This document shows positions 1 to 11,160 of a DNA stretch of 64,000 bases, one piece after another. Within the stretch, counting starts at the first letter, position 1. Each line of letters opens with the position of its first letter. The notes beneath the pieces are model-generated. The model saw only the letters and a program-made list of their open reading frames with translations. It did no database searches and had not been told where the DNA came from. Made by a program: the position numbers and the translations under genes. This DNA comes from Tipula vernalis (lineage: Eukaryota > Arthropoda > Insecta > Diptera > Tipulidae): NCBI GenBank assembly GCA_958295665.1, contig OY282558.1, positions 35,113,045-35,177,044 of the forward strand, written 5' to 3'.

Positions 1-49
1 ACTTTTTTTTTTTTAATTTTTAAATTTTTAGTTTTATTTGTTTTTAATT

Positions 50-490
50 TTTGGAAACAATTTGTATTAAGTAGTTTTTTGTAAACCTTATACTTTTTAA
101 GATATTTGCAAAACAAATTTTCTGGACCAAGGGAGTGGCCACTTCCGGTTAGCCGATTTGGAGTAAAATTCACTGGGATCTGCCAATTTATCAAAAAAGC
201 TTAAATCTGAAGTTTTAGTTCGATTGATTAGACCGTATGGGCTGTAGAGAGGACACAGACAGATGACAGACAGACAGACTGACAGACTGACAGACTGACA
301 GACTGACAGACTGACAGACTGACAGACTGACAGACTGACAGACTGACAGACTGACAGACTGACAGACAGACAGACAAACACCATTTCGAAACCCACTTTT
401 TCGGACTCAGGGGACCTCAAAACAATTAAATCTCTAAAAATCTCAAGGTCCAAAATTTTCATGATTACTATACTTTATTTTACTAGAGTA
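50..490. repeat. Dispersed repeat, copy 1 (microsatellite-bearing)
   Basis: This segment is colinear with 8100-8473 over its whole length. Shared landmarks are the block with GGACCAAGGGAGTGGCCACT, a GACAGA-type microsatellite in the middle, and a right end with TTTTACTAGAGTAAAAGAAA. The main difference is the microsatellite, which is about 110 bp here and about 25 bp in the other copy. A 121-codon reading frame on the minus strand crosses it, but its centre is only the translated microsatellite and both copies keep related frames without any recognisable domain, so I do not call a gene. The family is unnamed here; a non-autonomous element such as a Helitron-like or SINE-like repeat is possible. 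Confidence 0.8.
264..376. repeat. (GACAGACT)n microsatellite
   Basis: Near-perfect tandem array of the 8-mer GACAGACT, about 11-12 units, grading into GACA units at both ends. It sits inside the dispersed repeat; the second copy of that repeat has only a few units at the matching place (about 8324-8348), so the array expanded after the copies split. Confidence 0.95.
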
Positions 491-854
491 AAAGAAAGTA
501 AAACTAACTAACAAGGTGAAATATTGAAATGTAGAACCATCCAAACCGACACTATCACGAAACCATATAATAAAAATCAGAATAAGATGAATGCCGAGTA
601 CAGGGCGAAAGTCGAAGCACAAAAGCAAAACAAAACACATTCAATAGCTGTGACGGATACGATGTATGTTCAGAAATCCGAGAAAAAAGTTTTACTTGAA
701 AGCATATAAAGCGGAATGGTAATGATATCACTAAACCCTACGAAATTTGGTCTAAAGTGGCACCGACTATTTAAACTCCAAGTCTAACAGATTCTTTGAA
801 CAGAGGCTTCTTCGTACGCGGTTACTCAAGCTCCGATCAAGCTTTGGATGTAAT
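491..854. other. No gene seen
   Basis: Unassigned AT-rich DNA between the dispersed repeat and the 3' end of the LINE. A 61-codon frame at 524-709 on the plus strand has no recognisable motif and is probably chance. Confidence 0.5.
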
Positions 855-1207
855 TTATTTTTGTTTTGTTTTAAACACCTTTATTGATATGGCTACTACA
901 ATCTTAAACATTATTAATTCATTAGTAAGGTTGACATTAGTACTTATGAGATAAGCATAAACTTGTGTGGGTCTGCTGGACCAGTGCCCAGTTCCCATTA
1001 GATATACATACGGTTAGCTCATGTGGGTACTTCGTTTGTACTGTCCAGTAGTTGTACGGCCTCAATGTTGGTGTGGGTAAGAAGTCTTTTCTCGTCTTTA
1101 ATGGCACATTCGCGGAAGACGTCGTCTATCAATTTTATTTTTAGGTCATTGTGTATTTCCCCGTTAGCCACAAATCGGTAAGCATTGGTGATCATTTGAA
1201 GAAGGAT

Positions 1208-1440
1208 TTATGAGTACAACCCCATAGCTGCGCACCATACATCCATATTGGTTTGAAGATAGTCTGGTAGACTAGTCTTTTCCAATACAGGTTCGTATCG
1301 TATCTGTTCAGCTTTTTGTCTCACGTGATGTTTCCAGTTGAGCCTTGAATCTAAATGCAGACCAAAGTATTTTGCCGATTTAGCCTGCGGCACTTGCACC
1401 CCATTGAGGTATATGTGTAGACTGTTATGGGGTTGATTTG
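1208..1440 (-). pseudogene. LINE ORF2 reverse transcriptase, C-terminal thumb
   Basis: After a frameshift, the minus strand continues NQPHNSLHIYLNGVQVPQ then AKYFGLHLDSRLNWKHHVRQ. The K-Y-x-G-x-x-L-D-x-x-L-x-W-x-x-H block is the well-known motif just behind the polymerase core in jockey and related LINEs. The piece ends in an out-of-frame tail near 1208; sequence from about 855 to 1200 is probably the rest of ORF2 and the 3' UTR, with many stops. Confidence 0.85.
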
Positions 1441-2365
1441 AGCTCATTAAGTACGATTTTCCAGTCAACTGTCCATTTAGTAACGTTGTTCATTGCTTGT
1501 TGAAGATTTTCCACTGCCCTTGGTTGTGATTCGTCTACTGACATAATTACAGTGTCGTCAGTGAACATGCCGATGAATGTTTTATTCGTTGTAGGTGTGT
1601 CCGCAGTGTAGAGAAGGTAGAGGAGGGGTCCCAATACGGTTCCCTGCTGAACTTCCGCTAGCGTTGGATAAAAGTCAGAACATGTTTCTTCATGGATGAC
1701 TCTGAATTGGTGATCAGAGAGGTATGATTCAAGCAGCTGGCAATAGTTTTGTGGTAGCATTTTGCTCATCTTGAATGTCATTTCTTCGTGCCAAACCCTA
1801 TCAAAGGCCTGAGATACATCCAGAAATATGGCGGGGCAATATTTCTTTCCTTCTAACGCTTGCTCTATTACCGTAGTTATTCGATGGACTTGATCTATTG
1901 TGGAGTGGTTATTCCTGAATCCAAATTGAAAATCAGGAACGTTTACCATTGGCTTTAGACGTTTTAGTAGTATAGTTTTTCGAACAGCTTTGATAAGGTC
2001 GTAAGCAGTGAAATCGGTCTGTATGATTGGTTTACCTGGTTTCTTCAATATAATTATTCGGGCCGTTTTGAAGCATTTGTGTACATACTTCAATCTCATA
2101 CAGGCATTAAATAAGTATGTAATCATGATGATTGCTTTGCGTGGAAGTTCCTTGAATATACACGGTGATATTTCATCAATTCCTTGTGCCTTTTTTTGGC
2201 TAAGACTTTTGTCGATTTTTTCAGTAATTTCCATTGGCGTGACCCTTTTAAAATCCTGTTTTGGTTGATAGACAGGTTGAAACACTGTTGCTTGGTGTTG
2301 AGCAAAGAGTTTCGCTTTTTCTTTGTCTTGTCGAACCCAATTGCCTTGTGCATTTCTTATATGTG
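1425..2365 (-). pseudogene. LINE ORF2 reverse transcriptase
   Basis: Continuous minus-strand frame of about 310 codons beginning upstream at RNAQGNWVRQ and running to about 1430. Fingers and palm motifs are visible in order: KKAQGIDEISPCIFKELP, ARIIILKKPGKP, a shortened motif where relatives have SYRPISLL (here QTDFTAYDLIKAVRKT, so some residues were lost), FGFRNNHSTIDQVHRI, AIFLDVSQAFDRVWHE (first catalytic D), QQGTVLGPLLYLLYTAD, and FTDDTVIM (catalytic DD; the usual FADD has become FTDD). The frame then shifts near 1430 into the C-terminal piece. This is a jockey-type enzyme by motif order and neighbours. Confidence 0.9.
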
Positions 2366-2812
2366 GTACTCGAACTACAAGTCGTTTAAATTTTCTGGTT
2401 GCTTTCCATAACTAGTGGTCCTTATCCATTTCTGGACCTAGCCCGCTTAAGTAGTTGTCAAAGCAATCCTGTTTGAAGCTTTTGATTAGCCTATAAGACT
2501 TTGTTACTTATTCGATTGAAGGTGGTCTTGTCAGGGGGATTTCTGGTGGGATGCCATATTCTCCTTGCCTTTCTCCTTTCCTTGATTTGTTCCCTGATTT
2601 CAGCCGGGTATTTGACTTTAATCTCCGCTTTGTCCTTTAATTCTGGAGTAGCTAGACTGGCGGCCATACGAGTGTATTCAATGAAATTGTTTGTTTATTG
2701 ATCCAATTCTTCAATACTTTTAATATTAACTTTTAATTCAACTAACTCTTCCAGTTTTTCTCTGAAGAGATCCCAATCTGTGAATATATTAGTAAGGTTT
2801 TGCTTTTTATTT

Positions 2813-2985
2813 TTCTTGATGACTATAGCGCTTACTGACAACAGTACAGGAATGTGATCAGATGTTAAGTCGTTAATTCCTGCAACTCTAGTGTAACTGG
2901 ATGAGATACCTTTTATGATGAAGAAATCAAGCAGATCTGGTATTTTTCCTGCATCCGTTGGCCAATACGTTGGCCCCCTTGGAGA
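2813..2985 (-). pseudogene. LINE ORF2 endonuclease C-terminal part
   Basis: The minus strand encodes GPTYWPTDAGKIPDLLDFF followed after about 20 residues by SDHIPVL. The P-DLLDF block and the final S-D-H are the last conserved blocks of the LINE endonuclease; the H is catalytic. It is out of frame with the piece at 3079-3936, and about 100 bp around 2986-3078 link the two, so at least one frameshift separates them. It is too short to appear as a long open frame. Confidence 0.8.
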
Positions 2986-3078
2986 CAGATATTCACATTT
3001 GTTTTCAGAATGGCATTAAACCAAGCATTTCCTTTCCCAGGAGAAATTAGCCTGGAACCCCAAGCTGTATGTATTATA

Positions 3079-3936
3079 TTATATTCCCCTCCAATAATAA
3101 ATCTTGGGCGAACTTATTAAAGATGTGTTATTAAATTGTAACTTCGTTGGTGTATGCCGTGGAGGACAGTACGCTGCCGCAATATTTAGATCTGCGCCAT
3201 TATATTGGATTGAGATAACAGTTGCTTGCATGTAGCTTTCTCGAATATCCTCTTGTTGATTATGTTTGATATTATTTTTAATTAGTACAGCTGAATCACC
3301 TCTGGCTCTTTTACTAGGATGGGTTGTCCAGTAGGAATTAAATCCCTTTATTCTGAAAAAGCTTTTGTTGGAGAAGTGCGTTTCTGAAATAAGTGCAATA
3401 TCTACGTTGTTTGTATGGAGAAATATTTCCAGTTCTTGGGCTCGTTGGTTGAGACCATTAGCGTTCCAAGTTATAATGCGTAGGAACGAGTTAATCATTT
3501 GTGTGTATGCTGACTTTTTTTTACTAGGCGGATAGAAATTAATTTCTAGTTTTGCCACCTTTTCTGTTAAGTGACCAAGTGTCTGTTGAATTTGACTAAG
3601 CTTTTTAATAATTTCAAAGTTATTAGACTCGTTATTAACTTCTATGTGTTTGTTGTTTTGGTTTGATTCATCAGCAGATAATTTGGTGATTTGCGCATAG
3701 AATAATCCAACTGTGGATGGCGTGATTGTTGTTTGTGGTTTAGCAGCTTTGGTTTGTAATCGCTGTACTACTCTTGTTCTATTATTCTGTTGACTTTTAA
3801 TTTTGTTCTGATATAAACGGCATCCTTTATAATTTGCAGTATTCCCTTGTTGTTGACAAAGATTGGATGTAACTGAATTCCCACCCAGACTATAGCGCGT
3901 TGCAAAGCCTCTCTTCGGAGATTCTGCTAACAACAT
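3079..3936 (-). pseudogene. LINE ORF1 C-terminus joined to ORF2 endonuclease N-terminus
   Basis: An open frame of 285 codons. Residues about 25-45 hold CQQQGNTANYKGC, a decayed form of the C-x2-C-x4-H-x4-C zinc knuckle followed by ANYKGC that ends ORF1 of jockey-type elements; the second C and the H are lost. Residues about 95-140 are a hydrophilic heptad-like stretch. From residue about 147 (MINSFLRIITWNANGL) the frame changes to the start of an endonuclease/exonuclease/phosphatase domain: WNANG carries the metal-binding N, and ISETH the catalytic E. The frame breaks near 3110, before the central D motif. In relatives ORF1 and ORF2 are separate frames; here they are in one frame with no stop between, probably through mutation. 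Confidence 0.8.
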
Positions 3937-3960
3937 TCTGTCTGACCAACTTTCATAGCA

Positions 3961-6900
3961 CCGCCAAACCGAATAAACTGTTTGTATTTATTTAAATCAT
4001 TAATTCATTTTAATAATTTAGTTTTTTGTAGGATATGAAAAAAATCTCAAATTAAAAACGCTTTGTAAAAAAACAATCAACCAATATTGTCGCATTGAAA
4101 AAGTTGGCGTATGCCCTCAATCTATAAATACAAAATAAAATCACTAACTGCACAAAAAAAAATTCTACCATATGCACATTTTTTTATTGACTCTATTCAC
4201 AGAAACTAAAAACAAAACAAAAAATAAAAAAAAAATTAAACTCAACGAACCAAAATTATTTTTCCAAACTACAAAATTTTCCTCTTTTTCCCAATTTTCG
4301 ATTTTTTTTTTTTTTTTTTACAACAGCATCCTGAAATAATCGTTTTGTCTTGTGTACCATGAAAAGATTTTAATTTTTTCGTTTCTGTCACATTTATTTG
4401 ATGTGATTGCAATGCTGTTGGGTGACAGTACACGATTTGTAATATATCGCCATATGTGGAAATAAATAAATCGATCCAAGATCAAAATTTTATATCTGTA
4501 TACACAAAGCACTTGAAATGCCGCGATTTGTGTATGTAAATTAATTTGTATACAGTTTGATTGTTTTTTCTTTTAGAACTAGATTATGTAATCAAAGTGA
4601 GATTACTCACAACTCGCACAGAAAAGGGTCCTTTATACGTATGCATGTATGTATGTACGTTCTTCAGCCGATTTTCTATTTTCCATGGCGATATTACAAA
4701 ACGGGTACATACGGAGCTTAGACACACAATATTGAAAATTTATGGTACACAAAAAATAAACGGAAAATTAATAAGAGCTGGAGATTATAATTAGTGTATT
4801 TTCTAGTGGGTTTATCATGAACATTTTACTCGAACCACTCGAATGGGAAACGTACTAATTTTTTTTTTTTTTTTTATTATAAAGTATAGTACTTAGAGAT
4901 CCAAAAAACCATACTGGCTGTGGAATTATTATTTATTTTTTTATGTGTACAATATACATACATATATTTTAAGAACAGATTAAAATCTCCTGTGGTGAAC
5001 TTAATAACAAGTGATTATTATTGGAAGGGAATTACAGACCAAAATATTATTTGTGAAACGTGTGAGGGCTATTGGGAATACATATAAGTATTTATTAATT
5101 TTCAATTTCAAATTTTTTTTCTTGTTGTTGCTGCATCTTTGATGATGGATAAATCGTATGATTAATTAAAATTGTAATATGTATTATTTGGGGGGTGTAT
5201 TATAAGCCACTTAAGTATTTCATCTAACTTACAGGGAGTTATATAAATGTGTTCAAACCGTCTGTTGTGTGTATACCTTAAAATCTATTAATCTATCGAG
5301 AGCTTATCTCTTAAAATAATAGTTCAAACACTCTAAATTGATTACACCTGATTCGATGCCATCGCATATTTTCTGTAAATCCCAAAAGATATAATTTAAA
5401 AATAACACAGTTTTCTCTTTATCCCGTGTGCTGCCTAAATCGTCAGATTAAAATAATTAGTTTTCATTTTTATAAAACCAAAATTCCTCACACATCCATA
5501 AGTACATTTACCCAGAAATTCTAATCTATGATTTATTTTTTGTTAGGGATCTCATAATTACTACCTGATGTACGCATATTATCGAACATTTAGGATCAAT
5601 ACAATTTTGATTGTTGTTTTTGTTGTCGAATATAAAATTGACAGAAATGAAAACCTTCGATTTCCATTAATTTTCATCATCGTCAGCATCACCACCGTAA
5701 TCATAATAAAATTCAAATACAATGCATGTTTGATTGACATGCAACGCCCATTTATGTATATTTCCAAGTTCCAATTTACCAGAAATGTTTTACCATTCAT
5801 TCAATATTTTGATTAATTTTTATTCTCATTTGATTTGATGTTGGGGGGCTTCTACATCGCTCATACGTATATTGGTTTTGATAATGATAGTTTTTCATCT
5901 GTTATGATGGACAGACAAAATAAGTTTCCAATTTTTCGTACGTCAAGGGCAAAATAGTGACGCAGGGTGAGAAAGGTCATAATATGCACACAAAATATTT
6001 AATTATCATTCAAGATTTAATTACGAAAATTAAGTACTCAACAATATTGTTAATTACGCAACAGCTTTATGCTACTTCCTCAAAAGGATTCGTATTTTTT
6101 GTAAAACATAAGAATAAAAGTACATAACAATATTTTACAAAAGTTGTTAATTAGAATCACCCTATTATTTATCAGCTTATAGGTGTCTCTCTTAATCTCA
6201 ATCCGTATAGAGGAATAAACAATACGATGATGCTTTGTACGGTATGGCAAAATATGCTTCTGTGCAATTAAAAAAAAAAAAATAAATAAAAATTCCAACT
6301 AAACATAAAACTTCAACGGAAAAACATTTTACTTCAAAGGAACAATAATACGTCCAAATATTTTAATCCTTTGATTATTTTTTGTGCTAGATGTGTTACG
6401 CTCTTCTATATACATATTCTGGATTCTGTGCATTTATACGTTTTATTATGGTTTAATCTTGAATTTTTGGAATGTGTAATGGTGTATCGTTAAAAGTTTT
6501 TAATTACTTGTGTTTTACACTGAAGTGAAGGCTTATCGTGCAAAATTTATATTTACACACTCACATAATAAAAATGTCTTCAATTAACCAATCGCAACAG
6601 AAGCCTTTTATATTATACAAAGCAAACTAAATTGATGGTCACCTCTAAATCATTTAATCGGTCATTTTATCATATGTACCGAGATCATATGAAATCTCTT
6701 CTTATTACAAACAATTATTTTATTAAAATAAATAAAATAAAATAAGCAAACGACATATCGTGTATTCAATTGGTCATAAAATTATAATTTAAAATAATGA
6801 CACCAAGACCAATTGGATATGAGTGATATCCTCCTCAACTCTTGAGAATTTTTATTTATAACGGAAATTAGATTTAATTTACATGAATTTTGTGCCCGTT

Positions 6901-7493
6901 ATATGTCTTAAGTGGAATTTATTTAAAACAATTTTTTTTCTTTTTTTTTCTTGATACAAGAATTCTTTAGGTTTGATAAAATGGTGAGAGTTTTAAAATT
7001 TTAACTGATTTTAAAATTAAAAATTATCGCTGCTAAATTTCAACTCAATAATCAATTTTACATTATTGGAATCTCACTCTCTTACAAGGCTTCAGAGATT
7101 TTCTTTAATTTAATCATGTAAAATGGATAGGCGAATTGATTGAAAAAGTGAAAATCACTTTAGCAAGAGATGAGGCCATATAAGAAAGGTTATTGGTTTC
7201 CGATCCTAAAATTTTAATCATGACAAGTTGATTTCAAAAGATTTTTCTTCCGTCACTCGGTGTTCCTTAAGACTATAAAAATCTACGTCAAATAAATTCG
7301 GACTTACTCTTAAGAACCTATAGTGCCAAACACAACATAAGAATATTTGCGAAACCGATTCCGTTAATGCATTTTTGCAAATGAACCATGTTATTGATGA
7401 CTTAAACTTGCGATAAGCGCAGTTTCTACATCTTTATTGAGCGAAATTTTATCAGGTGGCATTATCGTTTAAGGGTTGGTAACTTATTGATAT
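3961..7493. other. AT-rich DNA without recognised genes
   Basis: No supported coding region. The stretch has A/T homopolymers (for example 4301-4319 and 4860-4876) and short ATGTATGTACGT-type alternations near 4643-4660. The small open frames at 4561-4794, 5568-5816 (plus) and 6080-6298 (minus) are low-complexity and match nothing I recognise. It could be intron or intergenic DNA. Confidence 0.5.
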
Positions 7494-7754
7494 TGTTAAG
7501 TTTTTGCAACAACTAATACAACACAACTTATTAACAATAATTCACAAAATCATTTGTCAATCATCATCTCAATTCGCACAATTTAACTGATCACTTATAA
7601 TTTTAAGTAATAAAAATACGAATAATCCAATTCGATCTCATTTGCCTTTTTATATACTGAAACCAAACTTCTAGAAATTTCATGCATTTCCCAGTATTAC
7701 AATAAAACTTTGCGCTATTAATTAACTTATTCTATTGTACCCTAGGTGGCACAC
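7494..7754 (-). mobile_element. Worn solo LTR (gypsy-type family, copy 1)
   Basis: Begins TGTTAAGTTTTTGC and ends near CCTAGGTGGCACA, matching the reverse strand of the clean solo LTR at 49601-50058 and the minus-strand copy at 13862-14346. Shared landmarks include ATAATCCAATTCGATCTC, GCCTTTTTATATAC (the TATA box on the other strand) and the terminal CTAGGTGGCAC. It has lost internal segments relative to the 458-485 bp copies. No target duplication is left, so this is the oldest of the three. Confidence 0.75.
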
Positions 7755-8099
7755 TTAAACTTGACATTTAATCAGGTTCTTCTCATAAACCAGGTTAAGC
7801 ATACCAATTATTGGAAGTTAACGAAAAAATCAGAGTGGCTACGGGTTTGATTTTGTCAAACAATTAAGAAATCATATTAAGAAATTGAACAACTGACAAC
7901 AAAATGTCAACTCTTCACCTTAACAGTGCTGATTTGAAAGTTTTTCATATCTTCATTAGAAGATATTTTCATTCTGGCCATCGACAAAATTGGAAAAGAA
8001 ATTGCAGACGAATGGAATAGAGGAAAGTGATCTAGGAGAAAAAATGGAGGTGTGGCCAACACACGACTTTCTTTTACGAACAGAGAATTTTGAGAAATT

Positions 8100-8473
8100 T
8101 TATTTTTTTCCTAATTTTTTCAAACACTTTGTATTAAGTAGTTTTTTGTAAACCTTATACTTTTCAAGATATCTTCAAAATAAATGTTCTGGACCAAGGG
8201 AGTGGCCACTTCCGGCTAGCCGATTTGGAGTAAAATTCACTGGGACCTCCCAATTTATCAATAAAGCTTAAATCTGAAGTTTCAGTTCGATTGGTTAAAG
8301 CATCTGGGCTGTAGAGAGGACACAGACTGACAGACAGACAAACAGACACCATTTCGAAACCCACTTTTTCAGACTCAGGGGACCTCAAAACAGATAAATC
8401 TCTAAAAATCTCTAAGTCCAAAATTTTCATGATTATTATACGTTATTTTACTAGAGTAAAAGAAAGTAAAAGT
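8100..8473. repeat. Dispersed repeat, copy 2
   Basis: Second copy of the repeat at 50-490, same orientation, with the same flanking blocks on each side of a short GACAGACA tract. Similarity ends on the right at AAAGAAAGTAAAA in both copies, which suggests a real element boundary. The frame at 8164-8430 (minus) is the counterpart of the one in copy 1 and is not considered a gene. Confidence 0.8.
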
Positions 8474-8689
8474 AGCGGTCGAAGAAATTCACGAAGAATT
8501 TGAAAATTTCTTAGTTGCCAAGGAAACAGGCTTGGAAAAAGAGAGAGAGAGGAAACCCTGATAAACTTGACTCCAGCCTGAAACGGTAACGAGACATAAG
8601 GAATTTTCATATGTGAAACATTTAGTACCTAAATACATCAAATAATCGAATAACTTTGCCGCTTTTGGCGAATAGCTTCACACAAACGA

Positions 8690-8890
8690 TATTAGACCAC
8701 ACCACGATAATCGAAGAAAAATGTATGCATCACCTTGATTTTCTACTTCTTTCGACGTGTTTTTTTCGATATTGGCTCATCTTTGGCATGATATTTACTT
8801 GATTGGTTGCCTTTTTCCGGGTCGTATGCTCAGATCCATGTCTCATCTCCCGTAATAATGCGTTTGATGACGTTTTGGTAGTCTGAAATC
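8690..8890 (-). pseudogene. mariner transposase fragment
   Basis: The minus strand encodes YQNVIKRIITGDETWI, a stop, AYDPEKGNQSSKYH, then KTRRKK, a stop, KIKVMHTFFFDYRGVV. These are the first catalytic block (GDETW, with the first D of the D,D34D triad) and the KIKVM-x-x-FFDYRG block of insect mariner transposases. Two in-frame stops lie within about 60 codons, and no TIRs are evident nearby, so only a piece from the middle of the gene survives. It was too broken to appear as a long open frame. Confidence 0.85.
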
Positions 8891-9417
8891 ATCATTCGTG
8901 CTGTGCCTCCTTTGAATAACTTATACCAAATTAAAGTACTCGGTCTGCACAGTGCATTGTCACAAAAAAGCCTTTTCTAATATTTTCAACGTTTTGTAAG
9001 CCGAGATTCCATTTTTGAAGCATAATTTGATGCTATTTCTTTGCTGAATTTTTTCACATCACTTTTTTTAGATGAAAGTAAAGAAGCGTATGTCATTAAC
9101 TACTACTGTTTGGATAAGCCCGCGCGTTTACATCTATGTAATAGTTTAATCTAGATTTATGAAGATATTTAGTCCCTTGAAGCGGTCTGATTGGAGCGTA
9201 TTTTCTATTTTGTGTAATGGCGAGAAACATGTAATAAAAAGCTTGGTCATCTATTATAAAATATTTTGTTTAGTGTATACTCGGAAGTCGATTATAACTG
9301 CCAAAATTATTGCTTCACAAAATGATTCATGTGGAATCCAGCAAATTGGTTTGTGGTATTCAAAACATAATGTTACTGTTCTAATGGGTGGAAATGTTTT
9401 GCAAGTTTATCCCATTA
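8891..9417. other. No gene seen
   Basis: Between the mariner relic and the MITE. A 97-codon plus-strand frame at 9159-9452 runs into the MITE and has no recognisable domain. Part of the left side may be further mariner sequence decayed beyond recognition. Confidence 0.4.
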
Positions 9418-9701
9418 AGTCTGATTTACTAAAAGTATTTTTTACTGAATAAAAACAAGGATAGTAAAAATCGAAAATTCCATTAGTGTGACAGAGACAA
9501 TTGTTTGGTTTTAACATTTTGTGAAAAGGAAGTATGGATTAAAATATACTATGCTTTATATTTTTACAGTAAATTTTGTCTGTATTTTTCAGTACTGTAA
9601 AACTGAAAAAGTTTTACTCTCACAAACATATCACTCGAATATATATTTTTATCCCATTTTGCTTTCACTGTCAGTAAAAGTTTCACAATGGAAATCAGGC
9701 T
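9418..9701. mobile_element. MITE with TTA target duplication, copy 1
   Basis: A 284 bp element flanked by TTA on both sides (9415-9417 and 9702-9704). The right terminus is AGCCTGATTTCCATTGTG on the reverse strand and the left terminus is a damaged AGTCTGATTT. It is colinear with the copy at 57937-58617 once that copy's insertion is removed. A 3 bp TWA duplication points to a PIF/Harbinger-type origin, but the TIR differs from that of the full Harbinger element at 10950, which is therefore not its obvious source. Confidence 0.7.
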
Positions 9702-10949
9702 TTAGAATACCGCTATCGTTTATAAACAAAGCAATCTAGATTATACAAAGATATAGTCTAAAAATGAAGCTTTTATAAAGGAATTAGAAACGAGGATAAA
9801 CCAAACCTTTCATTTAACATATTACACTATCATATTTTTACAACATACAAATAATTTAGCATTTTTAGTGATATTCCTTAGTTGGCTAAACGTCAAACAT
9901 CAAGAAACATGAAAAATATTGAAGAATAATGTGTGTATGCTTATGTACAGCAGCAATAGCTACCATTACTTTTATGGGTTTTAAATAAAAAAAATAAACA
10001 AGAAACCTAATCTGGATGAAACCTTGGGTTTTCCGACTGCAATGTTGTATGACATTTCCTAGTTTTCATTTTTCATTACATTTTTTGGTAACTTCTCATG
10101 CACCAAACGTATCTTTTGAGCAACTGTCGGACAAATATTGTAGTATTTAGCTTCATGAAGCTATTATAAGAAAAATACAACAAATTATACAATTATTTCT
10201 ACAATGCAGAAATATGATATTGTAATATCGGACTAAGGCCTGTATTACATTATCATACTTACATGTGATAGAAAAGTAATAATATTTATCTGACATAAAA
10301 ATACGATAAGACAATAACTATACCTACATAAAATTTTGCTATATTACACTACAAGTAATATTTTTCGTCATATTGAACTAAAAATGAAGCAATACCGATT
10401 CTATGATTATGCAGCAATAATTTCATATATCACAATTGTAGCATTATTGAAGACAAAGAAAACAAAACGAATCTGCATTTGATTATTTAGTAAGAAAAAT
10501 CACCCCTTTAATTAAAATGCAAGAGACACACTTTAGGAATGTAATAAGTGTAAAGGATAGGCCAATGGTTACCCAATAACTCCCGAGACATGTAATTCAA
10601 TATTTCAAGCAATGAAAAACGTGTTGTTGAATAGTTTAATTCATTTCGAACATATTCGACTCTTCGAAATATAAGATTCGTATTTGATCTAACTAAATTT
10701 AATTTTTGTGTGATAGCAATTTTCTGCGTTTTTTCGCCATTTTGAGCCGCTGTCAAAACAAATCTTTTAGTATTTTTTTTCATGAAGCTAAATATCTATA
10801 GAAAAATACTATTCTAAGTTGATGTTTTTATATGATATATAAAGACAAATTTATAAATGAAAACACCTCAAATTCTTAATTATGATTCCTTAATTAAATT
10901 TCAACATATATCGTTCTCATTTTCTTGTAGTAATTAGTGCATATATCAT
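9702..10949. other. No gene seen
   Basis: AT-rich DNA. About 9758-9795 (GAAGCTTTTATAAAGGAATTAGAAACGAGG region) reappears inverted near 62300-62335, so part of it is repetitive. The 91-codon frame at 10508-10783 (minus) matches nothing I recognise. Confidence 0.4.
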
Positions 10950-10991
10950 GCGGCCCATACACGCTAAGACTAATTGTACTAATTGTACAAC
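10950..10991 (+). repeat. Harbinger left terminal inverted repeat
   Basis: GGCCCATACACGCTAAGACT followed by AATTGTAC; the mirror lies at 13512-13543 with one difference in the next bases (AGTTGTAC). The TIR is the expected transposase target. Confidence 0.85.
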
Positions 10992-11160
10992 TGAATTTGT
11001 CGCTGAATGTGTGTGGAGCTGTTTGACAAACTTTTGTTAATATTGTTTTCGGAAGAAATATAGTAGGCTTATTGTTTCATAAATTGTGTATATAAAGGAA
11101 ATTTAATTTACAATAAAATTAATTTTCCGAAAACTTTTTCCGAATACGGAAAAAAATAGT

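Larger units (their letters stand above)
855..3960 (-). mobile_element. 5'-truncated jockey-like non-LTR retrotransposon
   Basis: Read on the minus strand, this block carries in order: the C-terminal part of ORF1 with a zinc-knuckle remnant, the apurinic-like endonuclease of ORF2, a reverse transcriptase, and an untranslated 3' end that finishes with AATAAA and an A-rich tail near 855-885. That order is typical of the jockey clade. The element lacks the 5' UTR and most of ORF1, as expected of an incomplete reverse-transcription product, and ORF2 contains frameshifts and small deletions, so it is dead. I could not find a clear target-site duplication. Confidence 0.85.

Noticed and set aside
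97..462. 121-codon frame with SVSLSVCQ repeats
   Set aside because: Its centre is the GACAGACT microsatellite; both repeat copies keep a similar frame but no known domain.
2008..2411. Plus-strand frames opposite the LINE reverse transcriptase
   Set aside because: Antisense shadows of the RT gene.
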